Shown here: positions 1 through 7,971 of the stretch, in pieces | How the letters are laid out: each line of letters opens with the position of its first letter | Position numbering within the stretch: the first letter of the stretch is position 1 | Source: Acidobacteriaceae bacterium | GTDB taxonomy: Bacteria; Acidobacteriota; Terriglobia; Terriglobales; Acidobacteriaceae | Length of the DNA: 14,536 nucleotides | Direction of reading: 5' to 3' | Assembly: GCA_030049955.1 (NCBI GenBank) | Contig: JASIJX010000096.1 | Span: 1 to 14,536 of the forward strand | Notes under the pieces: generated by a model | The model's database searches: none | What the model saw: only the letters and a program-made list of their open reading frames with translations | What the model was told of the DNA's origin: nothing | Program-made: the position numbers and the translations under genes

Positions 1-570
1 GCTAATCAAGGACCAAGAAATTTGGGACCGGCGATCGTGCTTGATCGAGAAAATATTGGTGTATCTCGAGTGGCGCGCACGTGGTCCGGGACCAATTAGT
101 GAGTAATGACCACGCCCTTCTCGGAAGGCAGATATCCCATCAAAACCCCTCCTGTCTCGTTGGGTAGAGTTCCGAATTTGTGAACAGTTCCGAGAAGTCT
201 TTTGCTCTCGAGTCAACCCCTTTAAATTACGCTCGAAAGCGCCAGGGGATGATTCGGGCGTACGTTTGGCAACCTAAAGATCAACTGGGACTAGGTCCCC
301 ACCGGCCCTCTCGTGAACTAGATGCTGGAGAACTCCGTTTTTCTCCGAAATGGTCCGAAGTCAAAAGGGATCCGCCGAATTCCGGTTCAGAGAATTAGGC
401 AGGTTATCAGGGGGCGCCCCGAAGGGAAAATTCTCTCCGTGTCCTTTCTCCCTGGAAATACTGAAATTTGCCCGGAATTTTAAGCGTGATCGACAAATCG
501 GGAAGAATTCTCTGAAATTAAGGACTCTATGGCGGTGCAGGGGGTTTCGAGCGAAACTCTCTCCGCGTTC

Positions 571-780
571 AAATTTCCCGTGAACAGGGAAAAATACAGG
601 GAATATCGGCATTTCAGCGCTTATTTTTGCGTGAATGTCCCCATTCGATTGGCTATTATCTACTCAATCCAGGAGAGTTGGCGTGACTGCATCATAGATG
701 CCATGAACGAACAGGGAATGCTCTATTGCGGAACAGGGAATTCCAAGTGTAATCGGAGCCGTGAACAGGGGAAAATCGCA
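571..780. repeat. Cluster of GAACAGGGA motifs
   Basis: The 8-mer GAACAGGG occurs four times on the plus strand, at 582, 709, 731 and 763, and a shorter ACAGGGAAT lies at 596-604. The first copy forms an inverted repeat with its flank: TTTCCC at 574-579 and GGGAAA at 587-592 around a 7-nt loop. Related AT-rich pieces lie upstream: GGGAAAATTCTCT at 424-436, GGGAAGAATTCTCT at 500-513, and the 11-bp inverted pair TTCAGAGAATT (386-396) / AATTCTCTGAA (506-516). From memory, similar motif-dense non-coding patches occur in other soil bacterial genomes; I cannot verify that here. No function is assigned. Confidence 0.5.
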
Positions 781-844
781 GGAGTGCCGGCACGATTATG
801 CACCTAATGGTTCACACAACCGCCGGCGAAGCTGTCCGCAAAAC

Positions 845-895
845 GCAGGTTATCCCGATCCCCAGAGCGTCCCGCTGCTCAAGCGGGTGACCTGC
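845..895. other. Nested stem-loop
   Basis: Two coaxial perfect stems can be drawn. The inner one pairs CCCGCT (871-876) with AGCGGG (882-887) over a 5-nt loop. The outer one pairs GCAGGT (845-850) with ACCTGC (890-895). No T-tract follows in either direction. It lies about 90 bp beyond the 3' end of the minus-strand gene that stops at 984, so it could be a 3' processing or weak termination structure for that gene, or part of the neighbouring repeat DNA. Confidence 0.35.
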
Positions 896-983
896 CCTCG
901 TTTTCCGCACGGTGATCTTACAACTTATCTAACACGCGGAAGAACCTGTAAATCAGCGCAGACAATCTCCGGACCGCAAAGTC

Positions 984-2333
984 TCAGTGAATCCTGCTAG
1001 CGATCACCTGAGAGTCAGCTGCATTCCAATTGATGCTCGTCGACCGCAATAAAATCTCAAAAGGCCGAATCGAACCATCGGGTCGTGTTGCGCGCTGGAG
1101 AGTCGGAGCGACTGTATTCGAATGAAATAGAGCCTCGGCGCCCGCCTGCGTTCCGGCTACGTCCAGTCCCTGCAGGATCAGCAGATGGCCATTGCCGCTT
1201 AGGTTGGGCAAGAAGGAGATCAGGGCGATGGTCTCATGCACCGGCTCATTCCAATGGCTTTCGTAAGAAGCCGGCTCTCCGGGCTGTGGATTCTGGTTGA
1301 TAATTACTGCACCTTCCATGCCCTGGCGATAGACAACGCGAAAGTTGGCGCTATTGTCCGCAATGCCGGCCCAAGGGTTACTGCCCACTGAGCCGATGAT
1401 CACAGCGTTGGCGTCCTTAAGGTCGTCAAGCCGCAGATCGCGCGGGAAGCGAAGGAAGGTTCGCTGCAGATTGTACTCTGGTAGCCCCGTGAGCGAGGCA
1501 ATCGTTTGGGCGTCGACAAAGCTTGTGAACCTTTGCGAAAGCAGGTCTTTGGCACTTTGCGCATCCACTCCCTGGAGCGGCAGCTCCATGTACTCGCCCT
1601 TCAAGTAATCTGCAAGTGACATCGGACGGTGCGAAAAGTCTTCGAGGAGGTTGAACCCGACATCGGCGGGAACGATGTAGGTGTTCCGCTTCCCATCGAA
1701 GAGAGCTATCCAGAGCGGATCAGCAGCCGTTCGTGGCCGATGGGGAGTGCTCAATCGAACCCCGGCAAACCACCCGAAAGAGATAAGAATCGCACTATAC
1801 GCGGCCAGCACTGAGGCGCGGATCACCCAAAGCTTCCACTTCGATCGAGAGCCAGTCGTGCTCTCTGTACTGGGCGCGGCCGCCGGTTGCGTTTGAATGC
1901 TGGCTGAGTCCAGCTGGAAAATCGCGGATTTAGCTGGCGTGAGGGGCGTTTCCACTGGCGCCCAGTGGAACTGTGGTGCGTACGAGCCGGCAGGGAGCTC
2001 AATCTGGACAATTGGCTGGCCAGGCAGGCTCTGATAATACTGCGCCAATCTCTTGCGGACCTCTGAGGCCTTGACGCGCACCACAGCATCGTTGCCGGTG
2101 TCGTAGTCAATCGGGCGGCCAAACATCTCAACGCCTAGCATCCGCTCACGAAGACAATCCAATTCACCGGCCAGTGCGTGCTCAACAATCCGCTGAAGGA
2201 AATGCTGGGCCCGATTGCCGCCCATGAACGCGTCGCTGGACAACACCTCCTGAAGATGGCTGCGCACAGCAGCTAATTGTTCGGCAGAAAGTACAGCCGA
2301 CCTCGAATCCTCCAGCATTTTTGTTTGTTTCAT
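984..2333 (-). CDS. Membrane-anchored regulator-like protein, divergent to TonB receptor
   Basis: Predicted 449-residue protein. Residues about 15-121 form a conserved domain with the pattern FLxRIVEHALAG...GVEMFGRPIDYD...VVRVKASEVRKRL.QYY...IELPAGSYAPQF. I recognise this from many acidobacterial proteins of unknown function; its terminal beta-hairpin resembles a winged-helix wing. A linker rich in P, T and S leads to one transmembrane helix at about 168-191. Residues about 195-449 would be periplasmic and include NPWAGI and FLPNLSGNGHLLILQG motifs seen in the same group. The topology is ToxR/CadC-like, which suggests a one-component sensor-regulator; DNA binding is inferred, not shown. Start choice: a GTG at 2396 would add 21 mostly hydrophobic residues but has no clear ribosome site, so I prefer the ATG at 2333; the ATG at 2318 is also possible. 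The gene is divergent to the receptor gene and probably controls it. Confidence 0.7.
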   Translation of the reverse strand: MKQTKMLEDSRSAVLSAEQLAAVRSHLQEVLSSDAFMGGNRAQHFLQRIVEHALAGELDCLRERMLGVEMFGRPIDYDTGNDAVVRVKASEVRKRLAQYYQSLPGQPIVQIELPAGSYAPQFHWAPVETPLTPAKSAIFQLDSASIQTQPAAAPSTESTTGSRSKWKLWVIRASVLAAYSAILISFGWFAGVRLSTPHRPRTAADPLWIALFDGKRNTYIVPADVGFNLLEDFSHRPMSLADYLKGEYMELPLQGVDAQSAKDLLSQRFTSFVDAQTIASLTGLPEYNLQRTFLRFPRDLRLDDLKDANAVIIGSVGSNPWAGIADNSANFRVVYRQGMEGAVIINQNPQPGEPASYESHWNEPVHETIALISFLPNLSGNGHLLILQGLDVAGTQAGAEALFHSNTVAPTLQRATRPDGSIRPFEILLRSTSINWNAADSQVIASRIH

Positions 2334-2344
2334 GAGCGGGCGTA

Positions 2345-2374
2345 AGTATACCACGATGAAAATCGGCAGAACAA
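2345..2374 (-). promoter_or_regulatory. Candidate promoter of the regulator-like gene
   Basis: Reading the minus strand, TATACT (2350-2345) is a good -10 match. TTGTTC (2374-2369) lies 18 nt upstream as a partial -35. Transcription would start near 2338, only a few bases before the ATG at 2333, giving a leaderless or nearly leaderless message, or else use of the ATG at 2318. The near-repeat at 2384-2395 sits directly upstream of this -35, a sensible position for an operator. This is pattern matching only. Confidence 0.3.
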
Positions 2375-2383
2375 ACGTGGCAG

Positions 2384-2395
2384 CAAACTGTTTCA
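2384..2395 (+). repeat. Near-copy of operator-like repeat
   Basis: CAAACTGTTTCA matches the two exact downstream repeats (CAAACTGCTTAA) at 10 of 12 positions. It lies on the regulator-gene side of the divergent intergenic region, next to the candidate promoter there. It could be an autoregulatory site if the repeats bind the divergent protein. Confidence 0.4.
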
Positions 2396-2480
2396 CGAGC
2401 TTTCAAACGCCGCCAACATCACTGATCGTTTTGGCGGGTAAGTAATTGAAATAAAAAGCGATCATCGACAGCGGATTCCG

Positions 2481-2512
2481 CAAACTGCTTAAGCGCTCTA
2501 CAAACTGCTTAA
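2481..2512 (+). promoter_or_regulatory. Tandem 12-bp direct repeats, candidate operator
   Basis: CAAACTGCTTAA occurs exactly at 2481-2492 and again at 2501-2512, start-to-start distance 20 bp, about two helical turns, so both copies face the same side of the DNA. A weaker copy (7 of 12) begins at 2522, and TTCCGCAA brackets the array at 2476-2483 and 2517-2524. The first copy also contains the palindrome GCTTAAGC (2487-2494). The array lies between the divergent regulator-like gene and the TonB receptor gene, about 130 bp before the receptor start. Phased direct repeats are typical binding sites for winged-helix regulators of the OmpR/ToxR type. Which protein binds here is inference. Confidence 0.5.
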
Positions 2513-2625
2513 AACGTTCCGCAATTTGTGAAATCAAGTATTTTCAGAACTAGTTTCCGTGAAAAGCGGAAGCCTGTGACAGGGGTGGCGGCAATTCATC
2601 AGGCGACCCTGATCAGCGTCTTTTC

Positions 2626-2632
2626 GGAGGAG
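2626..2632 (+). promoter_or_regulatory. Strong ribosome binding site of the TonB receptor gene
   Basis: GGAGGAG lies 6 nt before the ATG at 2639. It decides the start codon: the frame is open 37 codons further upstream to a GTG at 2528, but that start has no comparable site and would place over 80 residues before the signal-peptide cleavage point. Confidence 0.8.
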
Positions 2633-2638
2633 CATACG

Positions 2639-5600
2639 ATGTGCAAAGCTTTTTGGAGCGCCGGGGTCCGTAATATGAAGTTGTCAGTTGAGTGGTGGAA
2701 GACCTGCAGAGCAGTTGGCCTGTGGCAGGCGTGTCTTCTGGTCGGAATCCTGTTGCTATCCGGCACGGGGTTTGCACAGCTATCGACGGCTTCGCTGAGC
2801 GGTGCTGTCCGAGATTCCAGCGGTGCGGTGATTCCCAACGCCAAAATCGTGCTGAGAAATGTCGACACGGCTGTCGAGCACACAACCACGTCCAATAATT
2901 CGGGCGCCTATCTCTTTACCGATATCACCCCGGGGAGATATACGGTTCGCTCATCTGCTCAAGGCTTCGCGGAGCAGCAGGTTCCTCAGTTCACACTTAC
3001 GGTCGGACAGGCTGCGACGATTGATTTTGCTTTGTCCGTTGGTTCGCAAACCACTGTAGTGACGGTGCAGGGCGCTACACCGCAGTTGGAATCGACAACT
3101 GCCAGCCTAGGCACCGTTATCGACACGAAACAAGTGAACGATCTCCCTCTGAACGGTCGCGACTTTACCCAGCTTCTTGTCTTGACCCCGGGTATGTCTA
3201 CGGTGAACAACTCGCAGTCCGGTACTTCGCAGCATAATTATGCAGAGCCGGAACCGTCCAACCAATACTCTACGATTCCCTCAGTCAATGGGATGGGCAA
3301 CCGAAGCAATTACTTCTTTACGGATGGCCTGAGCAATTTTGGCTCCTTCCACAGTGTGTATGCGGTCCCGCCCATCATCGACGAGATACAGGAATTCAAA
3401 GTTGTGTCTCACCCGGACACTGCGGAATACGGGTCGGTAACCGGCGGCGTCGTCAATGTGGTCACCAAGTCGGGCACCAACGACCTTCACGGCTCGGCCT
3501 TCGAGTATGCGCGCAATGGGATCTTCGATGGTCAGAAGCCTTTCACTCAAAGCCGCCCGGATTTTACCGAAAACGAATTCGGCGGAGTGCTGGGCGGACC
3601 GGTTTTGCTCCCGAAACTATACAACGGCAGGAAGCATAAGACCTTCTTCTTCGGGGCATACCAGGGATTCCGCTATTCACTCGTCGAGGCCAATGCTATA
3701 AGAGTTCCCACCCCCGCGGAGCTCTCTGGGGATTTGAGCGATTGGCCGACACAGATATACAACCCCTTCACTACTACCTACGACTCAACCACTCAAACGT
3801 TCGTTCGTCAGCCATTTGCGGGCAACAAGATTACTCCGGATCCCAATATAGTAGCGTATGCGAAATTCATCTTCCCTGCTGGCGGACCGGCATTTGATAG
3901 CAACGGACATAATGCGACCGACTCTACCCCCGATACTCAGAACATCAACCAATGGACTGCCCGGATCGACGAAAAAATTGGCGATAACGACTCAGTATGG
4001 TTTCGCTATAGCTCCGACACAAGTTCGGAAACCAATTCGGGCGGCGTCCCGGGACTCCCGCAAACCGTCCAAATTCCAAACAGAAACTATGGCGGCAGCT
4101 ACGTACATGTCTTCAGTCCGAGCCTCGTTCTTCAGGCCGCATTTGGCAGGACCGAAGTCGGAGACAACGTGTATGAGCAATATACCGCGTCATCGACAGG
4201 CATCATCAGCCAGGTTGGGTTCTCTCCCGCATTTGTCGGCAACTGGGTGGCATATCCGGGAGCCAGCTTCCTTCCTTCGCCCGGTATCAACGGGACCGCT
4301 GTCGGCGGCTCCCAATATGCCAATCCAAATCCGGGCTACGCGCTGCACCCCGATGTTCCAAATGCCAACCAATACAGCGGGATGTTGACGAAGACTATCG
4401 GAAACCAAACGCTCACCTTAGGCGGCGGCTATATCACGAATAAGTTTTACGCTCCGATTACAACCGATGGCCTCGGATTTGGGGCGTCGCAAACCGCGAA
4501 CATAAACGCTAACGATCCTCTCTCCGCGGTCGATACCGGCGACCCAATGGCCTCGTTTCTGCTTAACGTTCCGAGCTCAGCAGACCGGCGCAACGCCGTT
4601 ACGGAAACGCGCCCTGGCGGTGTCATGAGCGAATTCTTGCAGGATTCCTGGAGAGTCACAGGCAGGTTGACGATCAACATGGGTGTTCGCTACGACCTCA
4701 CGTTTATTCCCCCCGTGGGACCCAACAAGCTAATCGGCGTCAGCGGCGGGCCCGAGACAGGCAACATGGATTTCAACACCGGCAACTATGTCATTCAGAA
4801 GCTGCCGCCTCCCTGTAGCGTGCGCGGCTATGCGCCCTGTATTCCCGGAAACGGCACGCTTCCGGCAAACGTTGTCGTGTCTCCAAACGACAAACTCATG
4901 CATAATACGCCCACGAATGTCGGCCCCCACCTCGGTTTCGCTTTAAGGGTGAAAAATAACTTGGTTGTTCATGCGGCCGCCGGCATCGTTTATGACAATT
5001 GGTCGGGCATGCTGCAATTGGCGCAGAATCTCGACGGAGGGTGGCCGGACATCGGTACACTGGAAGCCGGTAACTTGAACACGCCGACTGCCACCAACCC
5101 AACACCGACAGTTACTGCTCAGAATCCATTCGGCGCGACTGCCGCCAGCGCAAACTTTCCGGCGCCTAACCCATACGCTTTGGGGAATTACGACGCCGAT
5201 CCGAATATGAAAACTCCCTATTCGGAACAATGGAACTTCGGCGTGCAGCAACTTCTGAGCGCTTCCACCACCTTGACCTTGAATTATGTGGGATCGAGCA
5301 TGCACCGGATGGATGTCGGCGGCAATTACAATGTCGCGGCGTACCCGGATCCAACTGCGAGTATTACATCGCGGCAGCCGTTTCCCATGTTCCAATCTAC
5401 GCCTTACGATCGCAGCTGGGGCAGCGGCAATTACAACGGCTTACAGGCCTCGGTGGAAAGGAGATTCACCAACGGTTTCTCCTACGCAGTGGCCTATACC
5501 TTCTCGAAGTCCATCGATGTCGGAGGCGACGGATATTTCGGTGTGGAAGGCGGCGTTCCGCAGAATGAATACGATCCGGCTCAATACGATCGGTCTGTAT

Positions 5601-6166
5601 CAGGACTCGATTTAACGCACATCCTGGCTGTTAACACGCTTTATCAAGTTCCTTTTGGAAAGGGAGCGAAGTTCTCCACTGGAAACGGCGCCCTCGATTA
5701 CATTCTCGGGAACTGGCAGTTCAACGACCTATTCCAGGCACATTCGGGCATTGCGTTCACTCCTTGCATCACAAGCGATATAGCGAATATCGGGCAACAA
5801 TCCTGGATGTGTTACGAACATTTAAATGTCGTACCGGGGGTTAATCCCAACCTTTCGCATCGGAGCGCAGCAGCGTGGTTCAATACCGCCGCGTTTGCCG
5901 TGCCAGCCGCCGGCACCTTCGGGAATGCAGGACGCAATTCCCTTCGGGGTCCGGCGTTTTGGGACTTGGATATGTCGCTCTTTCGCGAGTTTCCGGTGCG
6001 GGAAGAGCGGACAATCGAGTTTCGCGCCGAGGCATTCAATATGTTAAATCACCCTTACCTGGGCCAGCCCAGTAACGACTGGAACGCTGGAACGGCTTTC
6101 GGCACGATCGGCAGCGTACAAAATCTGCCGCGGCAACTGCAACTTGCTGTGAAGTTCCTCTTCTAA
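2639..6166 (+). CDS. TonB-dependent receptor with CarboxypepD_reg domain (Oar-like)
   Basis: Outer-membrane receptor of 1175 residues, expected to import a bulky substrate using TonB/ExbBD energy. A signal peptide has a hydrophobic core near residues 27-42 and probable cleavage after GTGFA (residue 46). Residues about 47-145 are a CarboxypepD_reg/Cna-B-type beta-sandwich (SGAVRDSSGAVIPNAKI, SGAYLFTDITPGRYTV). The plug follows from about residue 150 (VNDLPLNGRDFTQLLVLTPG, GGVVNVVTKSGTNDLHGSAFEYARN), then a long barrel. It ends in VKFLF; the terminal aromatic residue is the usual BAM recognition signal. Length and architecture match the large Oar-like receptors expanded in Acidobacteriota. A regulator-like gene is divergent upstream and alpha-mannosidase genes lie downstream, so a mannose-containing oligosaccharide is a reasonable substrate guess. 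No SusD-type lipoprotein follows. The family call is secure; the substrate is inferred. Confidence 0.93.
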   Translation: MCKAFWSAGVRNMKLSVEWWKTCRAVGLWQACLLVGILLLSGTGFAQLSTASLSGAVRDSSGAVIPNAKIVLRNVDTAVEHTTTSNNSGAYLFTDITPGRYTVRSSAQGFAEQQVPQFTLTVGQAATIDFALSVGSQTTVVTVQGATPQLESTTASLGTVIDTKQVNDLPLNGRDFTQLLVLTPGMSTVNNSQSGTSQHNYAEPEPSNQYSTIPSVNGMGNRSNYFFTDGLSNFGSFHSVYAVPPIIDEIQEFKVVSHPDTAEYGSVTGGVVNVVTKSGTNDLHGSAFEYARNGIFDGQKPFTQSRPDFTENEFGGVLGGPVLLPKLYNGRKHKTFFFGAYQGFRYSLVEANAIRVPTPAELSGDLSDWPTQIYNPFTTTYDSTTQTFVRQPFAGNKITPDPNIVAYAKFIFPAGGPAFDSNGHNATDSTPDTQNINQWTARIDEKIGDNDSVWFRYSSDTSSETNSGGVPGLPQTVQIPNRNYGGSYVHVFSPSLVLQAAFGRTEVGDNVYEQYTASSTGIISQVGFSPAFVGNWVAYPGASFLPSPGINGTAVGGSQYANPNPGYALHPDVPNANQYSGMLTKTIGNQTLTLGGGYITNKFYAPITTDGLGFGASQTANINANDPLSAVDTGDPMASFLLNVPSSADRRNAVTETRPGGVMSEFLQDSWRVTGRLTINMGVRYDLTFIPPVGPNKLIGVSGGPETGNMDFNTGNYVIQKLPPPCSVRGYAPCIPGNGTLPANVVVSPNDKLMHNTPTNVGPHLGFALRVKNNLVVHAAAGIVYDNWSGMLQLAQNLDGGWPDIGTLEAGNLNTPTATNPTPTVTAQNPFGATAASANFPAPNPYALGNYDADPNMKTPYSEQWNFGVQQLLSASTTLTLNYVGSSMHRMDVGGNYNVAAYPDPTASITSRQPFPMFQSTPYDRSWGSGNYNGLQASVERRFTNGFSYAVAYTFSKSIDVGGDGYFGVEGGVPQNEYDPAQYDRSVSGLDLTHILAVNTLYQVPFGKGAKFSTGNGALDYILGNWQFNDLFQAHSGIAFTPCITSDIANIGQQSWMCYEHLNVVPGVNPNLSHRSAAAWFNTAAFAVPAAGTFGNAGRNSLRGPAFWDLDMSLFREFPVREERTIEFRAEAFNMLNHPYLGQPSNDWNAGTAFGTIGSVQNLPRQLQLAVKFLF

Positions 6167-6273
6167 ACCGGCCTGTCAACGGCGGGCAATCCAAGACCGG
6201 TGCGGCCGGCATGGATTTGCACGGAGTAAATCAGTCCTGCAGGCGGCTGAGTTGTAGTTGGTTTATTGCGTAC

Positions 6274-6299
6274 AGAAGGGCCGCTGCTGCGGCCCTTCT
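6274..6299 (+). terminator. Strong hairpin after the TonB receptor gene
   Basis: A perfect 11-bp GC-rich stem, AGAAGGGCCGC (6274-6284) with GCGGCCCTTCT (6289-6299), closes a 4-nt TGCT loop. It begins 107 bp after the receptor stop codon. There is no long T-tract, so it may be an I-shaped terminator or an RNA-stabilising 3' end. It separates the receptor transcript from the downstream genes. Confidence 0.65.
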
Positions 6300-6446
6300 A
6301 TCCGGGATTCTGGGTGGAGCAGAAGTTTGACACAGCTAATCTTGCTTCAATGACGTGGTCCAGGGAACGTCGGAGGGATGTTCCATCTTTGAGTTATGCG
6401 AGCTTTTGCGGCGTGTATTTCCATGTTGGAACAATTCGGTCAATAA

Positions 6447-7622
6447 ATGCAATTCTCAATCCGAGAAAACGGTAACAGCAGGTGGTCGGACGAGGGCGCT
6501 CCCATCGTTCTTCGAACAAAACGGCGAGCTATCAGAAATAGCCGCTTTCGTGTTCTTGCGCTGTCGGTTGCAAGCTTGACCCTTAGCATGAGCTCAATCT
6601 GCGCAATCGTTCCACAGGAGGCTCCGACTTCGAGTGAACTTCTCGGGCAAGGCCAGAAGTTGCTTGAGGCAGGAAGGCTCGCCGAAGCCGAATTGGTGCT
6701 GGATCGTGCTGAGAAACTCGCTCCTTCTGATCCGGTGATCCTAACTCTGGATGCCAAGGTCAAAGGTCGGCTGGGCGAGTATTCCAACGCCGTGGCTCTT
6801 TTCAAGCGTGTGATTCAACTCACTCCGAAGTCCGCCCAGGCACACGTTGATCTGGCAATCGCTCTCGCTGACTCTGGTGACCTTAACAGTGCCTTAGACG
6901 AAACCGCTATTGCAATCTCTATCGCTCCTGATCTTGCGATTGCGCACTTGAATCGGGCACGCATTCTTAGTGACATGGAGCGGGACCGGGAGGCAGACGA
7001 CGAATTCGCTCTTGCGGCCCGCTTCGCTCCCCGCAATCCAGACTGTTACTTCTACTGGTCCTTAGCCGAGCGGGCAAAGGGAAACTTCACTAAAGAGACC
7101 GAATTGCTGCGGAAAGTCGTGGAGCTGCAGCCCGGCAACGTCAAGGCTCATATCAAGCTCGCGGATAGTTTGCAGGATCAAAATCGAACCGCCGAAGCTG
7201 TAGCCGAGCTTCGAGCCGCACTAGCAATCGATCCCAATTCGACGCAAGCCATTTACAAGCTTTCGCGCGCTCTTCGCGTCACTGATCCCGAGGAATCAGA
7301 GAAGCTGCGTAGCCAGTTCGACCGCCTCAAGGTGCAGAATTCTGTCGTCGATCATGCCAAGGCGCTTGCTAACCAAGCTTTCAGTGCATTCACGGTGCAG
7401 GATTGGCGAGAGTCAATCCGTCTTTATAATGAGGCGCTTGAAACTTGTGGAGATTGTGAGATTGAGAGCTCGCTGCACCGTGATCTAGGTCTGACGCTCT
7501 GCCGGGACGGCCAGATTGAGCAGGGTGCCAAGGAACTACACAAAGCGATTGCGCTTAACCCCGAAGATCGGGACGCCGCGAAGGCCTTGGAAATGATTCG
7601 CGTGCAGAGCAAGACCGAGTGA
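6447..7622 (+). CDS. Secreted or membrane-anchored TPR protein
   Basis: Predicted 391 residues. The N-terminus carries a basic stretch (RTKRRAIRNSRFR, residues 23-35) followed by a hydrophobic segment at about 36-53, read as a signal peptide with an unusually long n-region or as a membrane anchor. From about 61 to the end the protein is a run of tetratricopeptide repeats of 34-residue period, beginning near 63, 97, 131, 165, 199 and 233, then a less regular region and two more near 303 and 341; the spaced A, G, Y and P positions are typical (for example AIAISIAPDLAIAHLNRARIL). TPR arrays mediate protein-protein contacts, and the partner is unknown. The start is uncertain: a TAA precedes the ATG directly, no good ribosome site is visible, and no in-frame alternative lies before the hydrophobic segment. 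A TTGACA sits at 6327-6332 but lacks a good -10. Similar TPR proteins often accompany acidobacterial TonB receptors. Confidence 0.8.
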   Translation: MQFSIRENGNSRWSDEGAPIVLRTKRRAIRNSRFRVLALSVASLTLSMSSICAIVPQEAPTSSELLGQGQKLLEAGRLAEAELVLDRAEKLAPSDPVILTLDAKVKGRLGEYSNAVALFKRVIQLTPKSAQAHVDLAIALADSGDLNSALDETAIAISIAPDLAIAHLNRARILSDMERDREADDEFALAARFAPRNPDCYFYWSLAERAKGNFTKETELLRKVVELQPGNVKAHIKLADSLQDQNRTAEAVAELRAALAIDPNSTQAIYKLSRALRVTDPEESEKLRSQFDRLKVQNSVVDHAKALANQAFSAFTVQDWRESIRLYNEALETCGDCEIESSLHRDLGLTLCRDGQIEQGAKELHKAIALNPEDRDAAKALEMIRVQSKTE

Positions 7623-7971
7623 GCAAAAACCGCTGCGGCCGGATCTGCAGAACTATCCCCGATCTGCCAATGGCGCAAGTGATATAGCAGCAAGAAACAA
7701 GTCGGAACCTTGTCACCGCACCGCCTTAGGAAAGACGAGTCGTCCGGTCATTGTTTGGCAATGGAGGGTACCTCTACGTCATGAGAGACAGTGACTCTCT
7801 ATTGGCCCGGCGTTAGTAGTTTGTTGGATGAATCGAACAGTTCTGGCTCAACGATTCTGTGCGTCTGACAAGGAAAAGGATTCTTGTGCTCAACTTTGCT
7901 CGCCAATCTAGCAAGAATGCATGATCGCGGCGTTCATTGACATATTTTCGGGAATGGAGATTTGCGAAAGA
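7623..7971. other. Intergenic region before the GH92 gene
   Basis: No gene is supported here. Small symmetrical elements exist: GAGAG (7783-7787) with CTCTC (7795-7799), and GAATCG (7830-7835) with CGATTC (7852-7857), the latter enclosing GAACAGTTC (7835-7843). Any of these could be an operator for the mannosidase genes, but they are short enough to arise by chance. I see no convincing sigma-70 promoter or terminator. If the GH92 gene starts at 7921 rather than 7972, the last 51 bases are coding. Confidence 0.4.

Larger units (their letters stand above)
1..983. other. Gene-poor region with repeat-like sequence
   Basis: I find no coding sequence I can support in this stretch. The open frames are short, overlap on both strands, lack ribosome binding sites and resemble no family I know. 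Bases 1-99 are open in one forward frame (32 codons to a TAG at 97-99), and a second frame is open for 34 codons, so a gene tail from upstream cannot be excluded, but neither peptide is recognisable. From about 386 to 780 the sequence is dominated by variants of GGGAAWWTTC and GAACAGGGA, and 784-793 is a perfect palindrome (GTGCCGGCAC). This looks like non-coding repeat-derived DNA. Confidence 0.6.

Noticed and set aside
1..99. Possible C-terminal tail of an upstream gene (frame 1 open to TAG at 97)
   Set aside because: Only 32 codons, a second frame is equally open, and neither peptide is recognisable; the chance of an open frame of this length is substantial.
1823..2131. 102-residue minus-strand open frame
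   Set aside because: It overlaps the regulator-like gene in another frame on the same strand, is rich in R/S/P as shadow frames are, and matches no family.
3858..4388. 176-residue plus-strand open frame
   Set aside because: Out-of-frame shadow within the receptor gene; composition (S, P, T, R rich) typical of a shifted frame.
4943..5395. 150-residue minus-strand open frame inside the TonB receptor gene
   Set aside because: Antisense shadow of the receptor coding sequence with no ribosome site and no recognisable domain.
7630..7643. 14-bp identity CCGCTGCGGCCGGA with 10561-10574
   Set aside because: The second copy is inside the Ala-rich Tat signal coding region of the GH38 gene; GC-rich coincidence is the simpler explanation.
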